A stretch of 64,000 nucleotides of DNA. It comes from Nautilus pompilius (lineage: Eukaryota; Mollusca; Cephalopoda; Nautilida; Nautilidae). Within the stretch, counting starts at the first letter, position 1. The number at the start of each line of letters is the position of its first letter. The position numbers were made by a program, and so were the translations under genes. Positions 37,836 through 50,153 of the stretch are shown piece by piece. The notes beneath the pieces are model-generated. The model saw only the letters and a program-made list of their open reading frames with translations, was not told where the DNA came from and made no database searches. Location: assembly GCA_018389105.1 (NCBI GenBank), contig JACATO010000121.1, positions 1,187,501-1,251,500 on the forward strand, written 5' to 3'.

Positions 37836-38455
37836 TTACCTATAGAAATGTAAACATTGAATGAACAAATGAATTAGGTTGTGGACACAGTTTCAATGGA
37901 GGCCTGGTACAAGAAGTGATGGTTTCTTGCCTTTATGTAGCAAGTAAAATGGTGACATTTGTCATGACAAATATTCATTAACATGCTGGATCAATTCCTC
38001 ACAACATTTACACCTTCTTTAGACAATAATCTTTAATAAATTTGTCGTCTCTCCTCTTCCAGTTGACAAGATGTGGGAAATTCAGTTTTATGGCAGTTGG
38101 GAAAAATATTAAATCTTAAAAGATAAATTTACAAAAATCTTTAAGTTAAAAAAAATATAAATAAATAAATGAGAAAGACAGTTGGATAGCATAGTCTTTG
38201 TCAAATTAATTTTTAATATGCTATTATTTATTGCTTTAACACCAGATATTCAACACAGTTTTTGCTTGCTTTCAAAAACAAAATAACAACAGCAAACAAT
38301 TAGCATTTACTGTTTTTAAAGTACGCAGTGAACAGAATAGTAACTGTACAATCCCTGTGTAGTGTGCATTAATGGAAATCAATGCTCAAGATAATTATTA
38401 ATTTGTTGCTGTTTATCTTGTTTTTCATTCTTTCTTCATGGTATTTTTCACTACA
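37836..38455. other. AT-rich span, no gene seen
   Basis: Spacer between two DNA-transposon relics; nothing recognised. Confidence 0.5.
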
Positions 38456-39016
38456 CAGTCGACCCCCCCCCCCCGGTTATTCGCGGAATTTTCCTTAGAA
38501 CCTAACTAATAATTGTTCGTGGAAACCCCTGCATATTCGTGGAATCGCAAATATCTTCCGCGATTTTTTATGGCTTTTTTCGTGGCAATATATATTTTTT
38601 CAAGCTTTTTAAGGCTAAATTATTAATAACAATATAATTTACTAATTTTGTAATATAAATACTAACGTAAATTCAGCAAAATATCAATATGAAATAAACG
38701 CTATTGGCTGGAGGTTTGAAAGTAACCAATCCGAGAGCGTTATTCATTTCTCCTCGCTGCTGATTGGCTGCTGCCCACGAGGCGCTGTCTCAGGCAGATG
38801 CAGCCCAGCATCATCCCAGTTTACCGTGTGTAGCCATCTCGAGTGTTTCTCTGAGTGTTGTATTTTTTAATTAAATTATTATTATATATTTACTTATATT
38901 TTACGTTATATTTTGACGTTTATAGGCATTTTTATGGACCACGTCCAATATTCGCAGTTTTCACTCTTCGCGGGTGCTCAAGGGACGTAACCCCCGCGAA
39001 TACCGGGGGACAACTG
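38456..39016. mobile_element. pogo/Tigger-like MITE
   Basis: The left tip reads CAGTCGACCCCC, extended by a C-run, then GGTTATTCGCGG. The right tip is the complement of CAGTTGTCCCCCGG followed by TATTCGCGGG. A TA follows the right tip at 39017-39018; the left has CA, probably a mutated TA. The 'CAGT(T/C)G.CCCCCGG.ATTCGCGG' tip is like those of pogo/Tigger elements of the Tc1/mariner superfamily, which duplicate TA. At 561 bp there is no transposase. The interior has a GC-richer 38700-38850 core with several CCAAT-type boxes (ATTGGCT at about 38703, CCAATCC at about 38727, GATTGGCTG at about 38761), possibly a relic of the autonomous element's promoter. Confidence 0.75.
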
Positions 39017-39171
39017 TATACAAATCAATCCATTTGCATCATGATAAAGAATATAAAACAATATAAAGAAAGTCCTTTTATATACAGAAATGAATGCTGC
39101 TAAGTTTTTTAAGTCTAATTTTGTTTCAGATTCATCTTTTCTTTCTTTTCTAGATAAGTTTTAAAATGTTT

Positions 39172-39488
39172 GAGGCTAGCCAGTGGCCTGGCAGTTAGAC
39201 TAGTGGACTGCCAAGTTCGAGGGCCAAGTTCAAATCCCAATAGGGGTCTACTCAATTTTTGTGAACTCCCTGGAATTGTTCCTTTTTAGCTGCTCTTCAC
39301 TAGCACACCATGTAGGTTTCCCCTGCCTTCTCTGGTTTTCTCCAAAATCTGAAAATAAAGGGTTTTAGTCGGCCCTTTGCATGCAACACCTTTCCTGAAA
39401 ATGAGTGCTGTAGTTGACCTCAGCGACCCAGGTGGTGTGGGTAGTTGATTAGTGCTCTTACTCTCCTGTCACTTGCCAGTAACTCAGT
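39172..39488 (+). repeat. tRNA-SINE, well-preserved copy
   Basis: Box A TGGCCTGGCAG (39184-39194) and box B AGTTCAAATCCC (39227-39238) are both clear. The body words include CTCTTCACTAGCACACCATGT, GGTTTTCTCCAAAATCTGA and AGTCGGCCCTTTGCATG. It ends a few bases left of the mariner at 39495, so the mariner inserted into or beside its tail. Confidence 0.75.
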
Positions 39489-39494
39489 CATATA

Positions 39495-40811
39495 CGATGT
39501 GTAGTCAAAAAGTATCCAACCTTTGGCCAAAACAACAAGTAATATTAAAAAACTCACCATTTTGATTTAGTCTCCTTCAAAGTATTTGCCTTGGGAGTCT
39601 ACACACTTCTGTCAGCATTCCTGCCACTGCTGGAAACATTTCTGGAAATCAATTTTTGGGATGCTGTAGAGCTCTGCCGTCGAATTTTGCTTAATGTCCT
39701 CTGTTGACTCAAATCTTCTCCCTTTGAGTGTTTTTTTGAGCTTTTGGGAATAGCCAAAAGTCACATGGAGCCAAGTCTGGGGAGTAGGAAGCCTGACGAA
39801 CAAGTGGTGTGTTATGCTTGGCGAGGAATGCTTGGACGTGGGCGGAATGAGTGGGTGCGTTGTCATGGTGGAGTTGCCAGTTCTTTGCTGCCCACAGGTT
39901 GGGTCGTTTTCGCCGCAACGCTTCACGAAGGTGACGAAGAACCCCCAGGTAGTATTCTTTGTTAATTGTCTGACCTTGTGGTGCATATTCATGGTGCACA
40001 ATACCTCTGTAGTAAAAAAAACAGGTCATCATCAGTTTAACATCGCTGCACACCTGTCTTGCTTTCTTTGGTCTTGGCGAGGATGGATGCTTCCATTGGG
40101 ATGATTGCAGTTTTGTTTCAAGAACATAGCCGTACACCCATGTCTCATCACCAGTGATGATAGTGTTCATGAAGTTTTGATCTTGGCTAGCACACTCCAG
40201 CATGTCCTGGGAGATTTCCTTTCTGCTGGTCAGACAACAACTTTGGTACAAATTTGGCCGACACCCTCCTCATGCACAAATCTTCTGTTATAATTGACTG
40301 AACTGACCCATGGCTGATTCCAACTTCGGTAACAATCTTCTCAATAGTCACACAACAGTCTTCATAGACTATTCCTCGAACCTTTGCAATCACTTCGTCG
40401 TTTCTGCTAGTCGATGGTCTGCCACAACGTGGCTCACTGTCCACTGAGGTGCGGCCATCTTTGAACCGGTTGTACCACTCCTTTATTTGTTTTTCCCATA
40501 TCATCATCTCCAAAGGCCTTCTGAATCTTCTCGATAGTCTGGGCTTGCGTATCACCAAGTTTTTGGCAGAATTTGATACAGTATCTTTGCTCAATGCGCT
40601 CGGTCATCTTGACTCAAAAAGAAAAATCGCACAGCACACTCTTCACGTCTGTACTCAACGCGTCACTGCTGGCGACTGGGGCAACCTACAGACACGAAAA
40701 TTTTTGTGCATGCTCAGGAAGGACACGGCCACCTAATACCCATGCAGATTTTGCTCATGCATTATTTTGTTCAAACAAATTCAAGGTCGGATACTTTTTG
40801 ACTACACCTCA
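39495..40811 (-). mobile_element. mariner-family DNA transposon (1.3 kb)
   Basis: Inverted tips share GTGTAGTCAAAAAGTATCC (about 39500-39518; complement near 40788-40806), then (A/G)ACCT. TA dinucleotides flank both ends (39493-39494 and 40812-40813), the canonical TA target duplication. Length and single-gene layout match a standard mariner. The gene on the minus strand is broken by frameshifts. Confidence 0.9.
39612..40607 (-). pseudogene. mariner transposase (DDxD type), frameshifted
   Basis: The start is the ATG at 40607-40605 (MTERIEQRYCIKFC), which opens the paired HTH N-terminus. Continuing are KEWYNRFKDGRTSVDSEPR and CGRPSTSR (the linker motif), then ISHGSVQSI and FVPKLLSDQQK. The catalytic parts are TGDETWVYGY (first D), HHDNAPTHSAH (second D) and YSPDLAPCDFWLFPK (third D). 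There are 33 residues between the last two aspartates, one fewer than the usual 34 of mariner. The frame must shift near 40500, 40215 and 39715, so the protein cannot be made. Mariner transposase cuts and pastes the element at TA. Confidence 0.9.
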
Positions 40812-40813
40812 TA

Positions 40814-42340
40814 TTTTGTGTGCTGGCTGCAAACAGATAGTTTTCGATGACTCAGGTGGCTAATATTCTATACTGACTACTTAGTACTTTCCATAATAAA
40901 ATGGTGATGGTACATTTTACAGTGACAGCCACAAGGTTTTCAGAAAAACAGATAATCAATAATATGTACAGGTAGTTACAATTATTATCTGGCAATATTC
41001 TAAGGATGCAGAATTTTAGCAATATGCAACTATGAATAAATATTTTGTTGCTACAGTCTGATTTCACATTTATGATATATACTTCAGTATATTTTTATTC
41101 TACCATTTTGTAAATAATATATTGCCTTCTAAAAGTTTACTTTTAGATTTGTTTATAAATCTTAACTCTTTTTTTAATGTATTCAGACAAATAAAGTGTT
41201 TCCTTTGTTGTGTTTAAAATTCTGAGTGATTGTTTCAGATTAAGTTACATTTCAAAGTTGAATGCTAATAAATTTCTTCATTGGTCCATTGTAGATGCTC
41301 AGTGTTTTTGTGGGATAGTATCCATTTTAAAATCAAAGAGAACTGGATATGAAAAAACCTCAATAATAAAAGTCTCACAGAAGAAAACAAACAAAAATAC
41401 ACACAGGAAGGGAAACATTTCCATTACCATTTCTGAAAAACTAAGGTGTATTAATAAATATGAACAACTGTGGTAGAGATAAGGTGGCAAAAATAATGTT
41501 TCAGACTATCTATTTGTACAAACATTGAATCCAACATGGCTGTACATTATGTTTCTGGACATTTGGATATTTATGTTGCCATATAATAAAGTTAAATCTT
41601 TTAGAGAAAATACATTTAATTAATTTTTTTTTTCCTTTTCAGTTTTTAGAGGGGAAAAAAAAACAAGTAGCAAACTTTAGGACAGTTGATAGGTAGCAGC
41701 TGGCAATCTCTCACTTCAATTCTGAAGGAATATGATCCATGAGGAATTCATCATGCTTGAAATGCTATTGATTTTTTACTTCAGCTACATAAAATGCATC
41801 CATTGATGTGTCTGTGCCAAGGCTTTTGCCCAAACCTCATTGAAAATTTGCCACATTGTCTCAGTGCAGTTCTGCTGTGTGGAAGAAAGTACATAAAAGT
41901 TCCTTAACATTGATCTTGTGTTAACGCATCAAGGTACTTGTATACAGCAATTCGCCTGCAACAGACACCACTCCTGCCTCAGAAAGCAATGAAAGCATTA
42001 GCTGCTAATGTTGTTTTATTATTGGAAGTTTACTTTATATTTAAATAGAAACTTTGCCTGATAAGTCAGTTTGAGTGCTACATCAACCATGTTCTAAGAA
42101 CATTTATACGTGCGTAATTTCATTTTATTTACTACTACTTTATACAATAACATTAACAGGATTTTTATTCTACTGGAATATCCAGAATTCAAAATATTGT
42201 ATTGCACTTTCTGTAATTGCTTAACACGTACCCATATTACTCATCAGCAATAGGGGGCTGGGATATCTGCAGCAGTTAGCCTGGGAACACCCAGTACCCC
42301 AGAGATGTTCAGTGTGTGTGTGTGTGTGTAGATTTTGCAA
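40814..42340. other. Span without supported gene
   Basis: AT-rich to about 41640. The stretch 41690-42340 is somewhat richer and might be the decayed upstream part of the hAT relic that follows, but I could not find a motif in it. A (TG)n run lies at 42312-42329. Confidence 0.4.
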
Positions 42341-42514
42341 CTGAGTACAAACGAGGATATGTCTTCATCTGAGTTGAATGAATAAATGTGCCATATGATG
42401 ATGATGCATGTTGCCAGTTTTGGAGCACATCCTTAGCAAATAACATCTTCTGAACAAGATCATGCAGTTCAAATTGCAAGACATGTTCATCAATGTCTGA
42501 ACAGAGCTTTATTT

Positions 42515-42717
42515 TGTATGCCGCCCATCACAGTTGCATCAGCTGAGCAATCATTCAGCAAACTCAGCTCATTAGAAACTGCTTGTCAGCAGACACACTC
42601 AGGACAGATTAAATTACCTTTGCCCTCTTGAGTATCAAGTGTGAACTGGCACAACAAGTTGATTTTAGTAAAATAATTCGTAACTTTGCTATGGAAATAA
42701 AGTTTGTAAAAAGCTAA
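42515..42717 (+). pseudogene. hAT-type transposase C-terminal dimerisation relic
   Basis: PPITVASAEQSFSKL reads at about 42521-42565. Then, after a frame slip, come LIRNCLSADTLRTD, a TAA stop, and FALLSIKCELAQQVDFSKII followed by RNFAMEIK. This follows the known C-terminal hAT pattern: S.ER.FS.L..IK..LRs.m...RL..L..LSIE....  This domain mediates dimerisation of hAT transposases and of ZMYM1-like derived proteins. Only the last ~65 residues are recognisable. Confidence 0.65.
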
Positions 42718-45700
42718 AATGACAAATTTGTTTTGGCTAAAATGCTACTTTGTAATATGTATGCTTTCTTAATAGCAAACCTTTTGAATTTTGATAAATA
42801 CATTTTATCTTTTGAGTCTATCCAGTAACACATGTAGCAGAAGACCTATAGAAGGTGGACATATAAGAGAGCCAAGGCTGGGGCCTGCATCTTTGGTCCA
42901 CCATGGGGCCTAAGTCAGCTTTTGGTGACCTTGCTTAAGGGTGCAGAGGGAGTAACAAAGATTTCTGCTTTGACTTAAAATACTATACCAAAACTTACCA
43001 ATATCATAATATGGAAGAAAAAAATTGTTTTTTCTCCTATTTATAAATTTATCCCATTAATAAAAATACTCATTTTTAATAAATGAGAGAACTAAAGAAC
43101 CATTTTTAAGAGTATTTACATGATATTAAATATGAAGGAGACTTATTACATACCATGGAAAGATGGCCTTTATGGCATTTATTAAAGATGATAATCTGTC
43201 TAGAGAGCTTGGTGCCAGGTTGGACTAAATAGCCTTCTGGGAAAAAAACAGCACATGCCATTTCATAACAGTTACTCTTGTGCCAAAAGCTAATCTACAT
43301 CAGTTTGTAACTGATGGAAATTGGTATTTATCTTTAAATACTTGTATTCAACCAGCACAACTGGTATAAAGTTTGTGATATGCCACATCAAATGACTTCA
43401 GTCTTGATTTCAAGAGAATTTTGTCGAAGTTGCTGCAACTTCAGTTGAAACAAGACTAAATAATAATTGTTTGGTGCTTTCTTTCTGTTCAGTCTGTTGA
43501 TTATGACTTTCTGATGGACACTCTGAGACTTGTAGTCCTTGGATACCAGAGGTACTTCTGATGGAAAAAAAAATCAGCCCAAAGTAAGTTGATTTATTAA
43601 TTACTAGGTTTTTAAAAAATTAAATACAGTAGCTTACCTGTAGCATACCAATTAACAAACAAAAGGTATAATCTTATATGTCTTCAAGTACTGATCCAAT
43701 ACATCATCTGACTGTTGTTAGCATATTTCATTTTGTTTGTCACATTTATTTTGAATGTTTTTACAATTTTTAAGTATCTATTAGAACAGTTTTTTTTTTC
43801 CTTTTTCTCTAAACAATGATATAAAAAAACTTTAAGTTTATATGAATGCAGCAACTCTTTTTGTAAGTAGGTCTATAAATCTTAAGGTCAACTGCATTAC
43901 ATAAATCAGTACCAGAATGATACAACAGCCACTGAAACTTAACCATTGAAATTACCATGCATGCACCATCAAGGTATGCTACATATCAATGTTTTAGAAA
44001 CAGTGCACTTTTGAATATTCTCACAGATGAATATCACACAGTGAGTAGTAAAGAAGGAATAGTTTTGATGTCATTTAAGGATTAACAAGTTGAAAAAGAG
44101 AAAAAAATTGGCATCTGTGTTCTCACAATGTGACCACCAAACGTAATTCATAAAACACACTGCTTTACTTTATTGCCCTTTTTTGCTCACTGGATGTTAT
44201 AAAAAAAATAATAAAAAAAACTGTAAGTTTTTGCTTCCTAACAATAATTATAAGAATCTGAAACTTTTTCATGTAACTCTGTTTGCGTCTCCATTATTTT
44301 GTAAGGGAGGGAAAAAAAGATTTTATATCAGATTAAAAGATAGTCTGGATAGTAGTAATAATATTTCTAAAGTTTATCTTATATGTATAATTTCTGAGAA
44401 TGAAAACAATTGCTTTGATTTTGTTATTTTATTTATTCAATGTTTTATTTGATTAAATATGGAAAACTATCTTTTGACATTTATTAGTTTATTTCTTCAG
44501 ATCATAGCTTTAATTCTCTTAAATTTCCCATAAATTCTCACTAATGCTGTTTTTGCTTTCATTTATTGTCACATGGTTTTAGTTTTTAATTCATAAAAAT
44601 GTGATTTCCACAAATCGTCATAATGAGTCCATCATTTCACTCATCATTTGTCCTCTAAAGACTGAGCAGGATGCACCTAAGAAAATCTGGTTTCTAGATT
44701 GATGAAATGCATCCATCACCATGAGGGAACCATTTCCATTTAATAAATTGTGTGCACAAATTTAATCATCTGACGTAATCTTGATATTGAAAAAAACATT
44801 TGAAGAGTTTCATTTAATTTGTTCCATTTTAGCTGCAAAGGGAAATAGATTTATTGAATATAATTGGTAAACGGTATTTCTTATAAAACAACTTTTGCTA
44901 CATCATTGTGAAGAAACAAGCAGACAGCAGGAAATTAACTGATGTCTAATCACAGAAAAAACTGGCTGTAATTTCATTTAGATATTTTTCTAATGAAAGT
45001 GTTCAATAAAAAAAAAATTCTTTTATCAAAAATATATGTATTTGATGTTAGGACTGCTTGTAATTCAAATGAAATGTTCCTCTGTAAAATTAAAATACTT
45101 GAGGCATTTAGATTTAATTTCAAACATTTCAAATTCACTTTCTTGGCTGAAGAATGGAAGGAAGACAGAATATGTAACTAGAATGCTGCAGCTCCTGAAT
45201 ATTAATCAAAAGATCAAAAAGAGAGGTTCATCCTACTTAAGCGTGCTTTTTTAATAATTAGCGCTATTTTCTACAGACATTGCATATCGATAAAAGTTCA
45301 GTAAGTGGGGGAACCAGTTAATAATTCAGTGTATTTAATTAATTATGCTTCGAAACATTTCTAGAATTTCGTAAAAAATCAAAGGACTATGAGACTAACA
45401 TTAATAAACTAAAAAAAGAAAACTTTTTATCCAAGATTATCATCCTGTTGTTTTTTTGTTATCGTTAAATCTAGTAACCAAGCTGGTTGACCATACTAAT
45501 AAATTCATAATCTACATGGGCTAATCATTTGAATGATGGCAAGTCCCAAGAGAAAAGGTTTCTGTAAAGATGACAAGTGCAAAACAGAATTTTCCAAAGT
45601 CTTGGAAAACAAAATCCATTTTAAAATTGGTAACTTATTTTCTGATACTGTGTTTCACATGCAAGAAACAACATTTCTGAAACACAATAGAACAAACAGC

Positions 45701-47400
45701 TTTGCATTTGAAAGAATTTTTCCCTTTAGCAAAATACATCAGATTATTCCTCCAGAGGTACTGTTAATTTATTATTTCATTGCTACCATTAAAAAATGCC
45801 TTTTTTTTCTTTAGTTTTGCCAAACACAAACTGCCATAATTACGATAATAGTAAAAATTATTGATTGTGATGTAATTATGACACAGAGCTGAATTCTATT
45901 TACTGAACTCCCTGTTTTAAAGACAATGCTGAATCCTTAGGAATAATAATTTCTTTCCACCTTTCTGATTCATATGGTAAGCTTCTAAAAATCTTATTAG
46001 TTAGCTGACATCACATTAAGCTATATATGAAGAAAAAAGATTTCCAGAGTACTGAGTATTACATTAGTGAATATGCAAACAGTAGTTATTTTGGTGTATC
46101 TGAGATTACTTTAGATAACACAGATATGAAATTGCATGCAAAAAGAAAGTTTAGACCAATTTATCTATAGGTCAGTTGACTAGATGCTATATTATTCATG
46201 TCATACTGTTTAATTCTGATACTTGAGTTCTCTTAAAAAAAATAATAGTAGTAGTAACTACTTTTCTGCTTCAGAAATTACTCTTCCATTTATTTGGATT
46301 TTCTGGAGATTCCATAGCTCTCCGATCAAGTGTTTAACACCTGTGAAGCTGTTGCATCAAAATGTACAATCTGTTTAATAGGAATCCCTGAGGGTTTTAA
46401 AAACTGGTATATTTCTGAGCATACAACAGTCTGAAGTTGCTAAAAGGGATTTATTTAAATGGATTGTGTAAACAGAAACACATTTTTGTTGGCATTATTC
46501 TATAAATCCAAAATTATAATAAAATAATATAATTCGATAGTATATCTGGCATGTCTTTTAAAAACTTTTATAATTTTTTTTTAATTTAACTCTCCTATTA
46601 TGTTCTGGATCTATTTGACCCAGTGCTGGTTCTCATCAACTCTAAAAGTTGTAAAATTTTAAAAAAGATCTAATGATATTTTGTGACTTTTCCTAGCTTA
46701 GAGTCATGAACACAATGAGAAATAGACAATTTTGGCATGTGTGGTTTTCCTATTGCTTATCTTCTATACAATCATTATGACAAAAGATGTCACCAAAATC
46801 TCAGCATAATAGAATGGCTAAGAATTTTCTTTAAAATAAAAAGTAACATGATGCTTTTGCCATCTAATAACTTTATTTGAGCAGTGGTTCAAGAGTTGAC
46901 AATAAGGAATTAGAATGATTAATCAGCATTATTAATTCTTTAAATTAAAGTGTGGAATTATAATGACATGAATCTAATTAGTATATACCTTGTAAACAGC
47001 TAAATGGTTCTGATGCTTTAACCCTTCTAATAGAATCACTGGTGCAAACAGCTACCACAGTCAAAATGATGCATTTAGAAGGCATCCATGGGTGAGATGC
47101 CAGCAGTTCTTCAGTTAGAAATAACACTCTTTATGGAGAAAAATACTGCATCTGTACTGCCTAGACCTAAGACCTCACTGTCCAACTTATACATGTACAA
47201 ATATGCATGTATTCTGGAATATAAATACACTAACTGCCCAGTACTATGCAAAACATTTACTACTGTAAATTTAATAAGCAAAAGAAACAATTATGATCGG
47301 TTAACTGAGTCTCTGAACCAATTCCTCCATTGATGGCTCTGGAGAAAAGTCAGCATGAAACAGATGCTCTTTCTCAGCAGGTTTGCTTGTTTTTAAAATT
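42718..47400. other. AT-rich span, no supported gene
   Basis: Nothing recognised. A TTAACTCTCCTATTATG start near 46587, followed by CTGGATCTATTTGACCC, resembles one tip of a TTAA-type element, without a visible partner. A 93-codon frame at 45533-45814 (+) has no recognisable motif. Confidence 0.45.
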
Positions 47401-47479
47401 GTGTAGTCATGTCCAAAAGGCCAAAAATCCCAGAAAAAGAATGCAGTGCTGCAGTTGTCCGCTAATAAGTGTTGCAAAT

Positions 47480-47640
47480 CTTGCACCACAAGAGGAATGG
47501 CACCCTCAGCAGTTGCAGGGAGATCCTCACAAGAACTCATCATTTTATTTTCTGAATGTGGGAGGAAGCCCAAACAGCCAACATGGGAAGAAGAGCAAGA
47601 AGAACCCATACCCGAGTTTTGCCAATTGTGCATATATCAT
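47480..47640 (-). repeat. tRNA-SINE fragment (reverse)
   Basis: On the minus strand the words TGCTCTTCTTCCCATGTTGG, CTTCCTCCCACATTCAGAAA and TGAGTTCTTGTGAGGATCTCC parallel the family body (CTCTTCAC..GCCATGTGGG, TTTTCTCCAAAATCTGA, GTTCTAGTGAGAATT). Confidence 0.5.
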
Positions 47641-47706
47641 CTCTAAAATGGTAATTAGAGCAGGACACCTATCTCATGCATTAGCTGATAAATGGCACTG
47701 CACCTA

Positions 47707-49275
47707 CACCGGATATTTCCAAATCTCCCACAGGCAGAATTTTTTTTGCTCAAAAGTTGTTTAAGTGTCTAGAGCACAAGGAAAAAAATTTTTTTACTTA
47801 CTCTTCCAGCAAAAATTTTTTAGGTTGATTTTTGTATTTTCACTCAATCCCCTAAATTATGCAGAGATTTCTGCAGAATAATTTGTTCTAACTTTTTTTA
47901 GAAACAACACAGATCTGTCTATTTTTCCTTCCAGTTTAGGGCATTCTACGGTATGAAAATCGGTGGCAAATGTGTTGTTTAATTCAGAATAGAGTTTGCG
48001 AAAGGTGTGCGGATTTGGAGAAGTGACAACAGTGAGCCCGTCCAACTCCCAATTATGCATGGCTTTCACTGCAGCTGCAGCTTGGCACCCACTCGCATTC
48101 TGGCTTCTTCCCATTGCCAGGTAGTCATCGCATATTAAATTAGTTGAGTCCTTTGCAGGTGATGCTGTTTTTGTGTAGTAGTGTCGTTTTGCTCATGTTG
48201 GAGATGACAAACTTTGAAATTCACTACTTTGTGTCACTTTTGGGATTTCTTTACAGAGTGGACCAGCTTTTGATTTTTCACAAATTAAACAGACACCTTT
48301 TCCACACAGAGTCATCAGTGCAAGGGACCAGCGATTTTGTGTAAAGTCAAGAATCTCATGAGCAATTTTTATTTTGTTGGACTTATTACAAAACGATGGA
48401 TAAAAGTACCGGCAACAAGATAGACAAACAGATGTTGGAAACCACTTGTTTGATTTTTCGTACTCCGGAATGAATTGCTTTAGTTGCTCAGCGACTTTGG
48501 GATTATCGAGAATGTAGAGAGTTTCTCGTTTGGAAGCTGCCGCCCTCCACATAGTTCGAGGTATGTTCTTGAAGCAGATGATGCAGCGAAGCATTCAGTT
48601 GCGATTGTGACCTTCAGATTTGTGGTATTCAGTTGGGTAGGGTGAAGTTAAAGGCCCTGGATTTTTTTCGACACAACCGCACACGCAGAGATTTTGGCCA
48701 CCCCAAAATGTAAATTCACTTCAGTCATCTAAAAGCAAACAAGTACAACACAATGTCATATCATGTACAATATTACTGTTTGAAATTCTAAAACAAACAA
48801 AAAAACCCTCTCAACATCACCATTTTTATGCATATTCCGAAATCACAAGATTTAATATATGTCTAATACTTTTGTGGTGTCCAAAGAACGTAGGGGATCA
48901 CGAGAGTGGAGGTGTATGGGTTAAAATGAAAAAACTCTGGAATAAATACGAATTTTTGGGATAACCTTTGGTCTTTGCAATAATTCGACTCAAAAAACTC
49001 GTTTTTTGAACTTTTCAAATCAAGCTGATCAGCAGTTTTTTTCCCCCAGATTTTAGTCAATCGCTTTTTAAAAAAAGTTAGAACAAATTATTCCGCAGAA
49101 ATCTCTGCATAATTTAGAAGATTTGGTGAAAATACAAAAATCGACCTAAAAAATTTTTGCCGGAAGAATAAGTAAAAAATTTTTTTTCTTGTGCTCTAGA
49201 CACACTTAGACAACTTTTGAGCAAAAAAAAATTCTGCCTGTGGGACATTTTCGAAACTAATGAAAATATCCAGTG
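47707..49275 (-). mobile_element. 1.57-kb DNA transposon with ~200-bp TIRs and a CxxC ORF
   Basis: 47707-47900 and 49069-49275 are near-complete inverted repeats, including CCCACAGGCAGAATTTTTTT, GCTCAAAAGTTG, CTAGAGCACAAG and GTTCTAACTTTTTTTA, with a ~13-bp indel near the tips. The tips are CACCGGATAT and CACTGGATAT. Immediately outside are TGCACCTA (47699-47706) and TGCACCAG (49276-49283), an imperfect 8-bp target duplication with six identical bases. A zinc-binding-type ORF reads on the minus strand and ends inside the left TIR. The 8-bp duplication fits hAT/P-like families; the exact family is not established. Confidence 0.8.
47857..48594 (-). pseudogene. CxxC zinc-binding-type element protein, one in-frame stop
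   Basis: The ATG at 48594 starts MLRCIICFKNIPR. C4-x2-C7 is followed by VCLSCC (about residues 57-61) and by LCGKGVCLICEKSK, so three cysteine pairs resemble a treble-clef or zinc-ribbon module. The frame stays open for 245 codons to 47857 except for one TGA at 48193-48195. After it come AKRHYYTKTASPAKDSTNL, CQAAAAVKAMHNW and, near the end, FLKKVRTNYSAEISA, which lies inside the left TIR. No catalytic triad is visible, so the ORF could be an N-terminal half left by internal deletion or an accessory DNA-binding protein. I recognise the cysteine layout from unnamed multicopy animal genes but cannot name a function. It is not the same protein as that at 21565. Confidence 0.6.
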
Positions 49276-49283
49276 TGCACCAG

Positions 49284-50153
49284 ATATAAAGACAACTTTA
49301 ATGTATCAATATACATTGCATAAAGTCAAGCTATGTTTACCAGTAAATGCCATTCAATCTGAACTTTGTTGAGTCATTGAAAATTAGATTTCATCATATT
49401 GTGGTTATTCTTTCCCAAAGTCTAGAAAGATTTACATTCATATACCACTGGTGTCTACCACTGAATTAGGTTTTCTCATCGTTGGCTTTTGGGATAGATT
49501 TTTTTTTTCCTTCAATTTACATGCACAGTAACTTGACCAAAAGATGTGGACAATCTCAATGCAGCAAGATATCTTGTGCATGTGTTATTCTTTCTATTTA
49601 TGCAACTGCCTGTACCATGACTGTGGCCTCACTTATCTCTTTACTGGTGATTTTTCCACCTGCTCTTATATGGCAGCAGCTTTGGTAACCAGGATTTTAG
49701 CTTACAAAATTTGTCAGTGCATGAACCTTGGTTTTAACAAGGCTGTCAGGTTACTTTGTTTGTCGATCTTCATTTTTAATTCTTAAAAATTAAACAAAAA
49801 CATTTGATTTTAGAAACTATCTCACATACTGTTTTCATTGCATCTTGAAAACACCCCAGCAAATCACAGAGGAGAGAAGTGTGGTGCTCTGACCTAAGTC
49901 ACCAACCAGGACTGGCAGAGAGAGAGACCTGCTATTGCTGGATATTAGGCCCCTCGCAAACCACTGCATGCTCACCTGTCAGACTTATTGTCTACCACCC
50001 ATTGTGTCAGACAAAGTTTTCATTTAGTCATATTTTATTTACAACAAAATTGAACATAAGAATTACATATTTGGCAATATATCCAATTATTCAACAATAA
50101 AGTGCTTTGATTTTTTTCACTTCCTCTGTGAATAGCTCAGTTTGACAAACCTA
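49284..50153. other. AT-rich span, no gene seen
   Basis: Short overlapping frames only; nothing recognised. Confidence 0.5.

Noticed and set aside
42312-42329. Short (TG)n run considered as a regulatory repeat
   Set aside because: A common microsatellite with no further structure.
45533-45814. 93-codon open frame with lysine-rich start
   Set aside because: No motif or splice context; composition is ordinary for the region.
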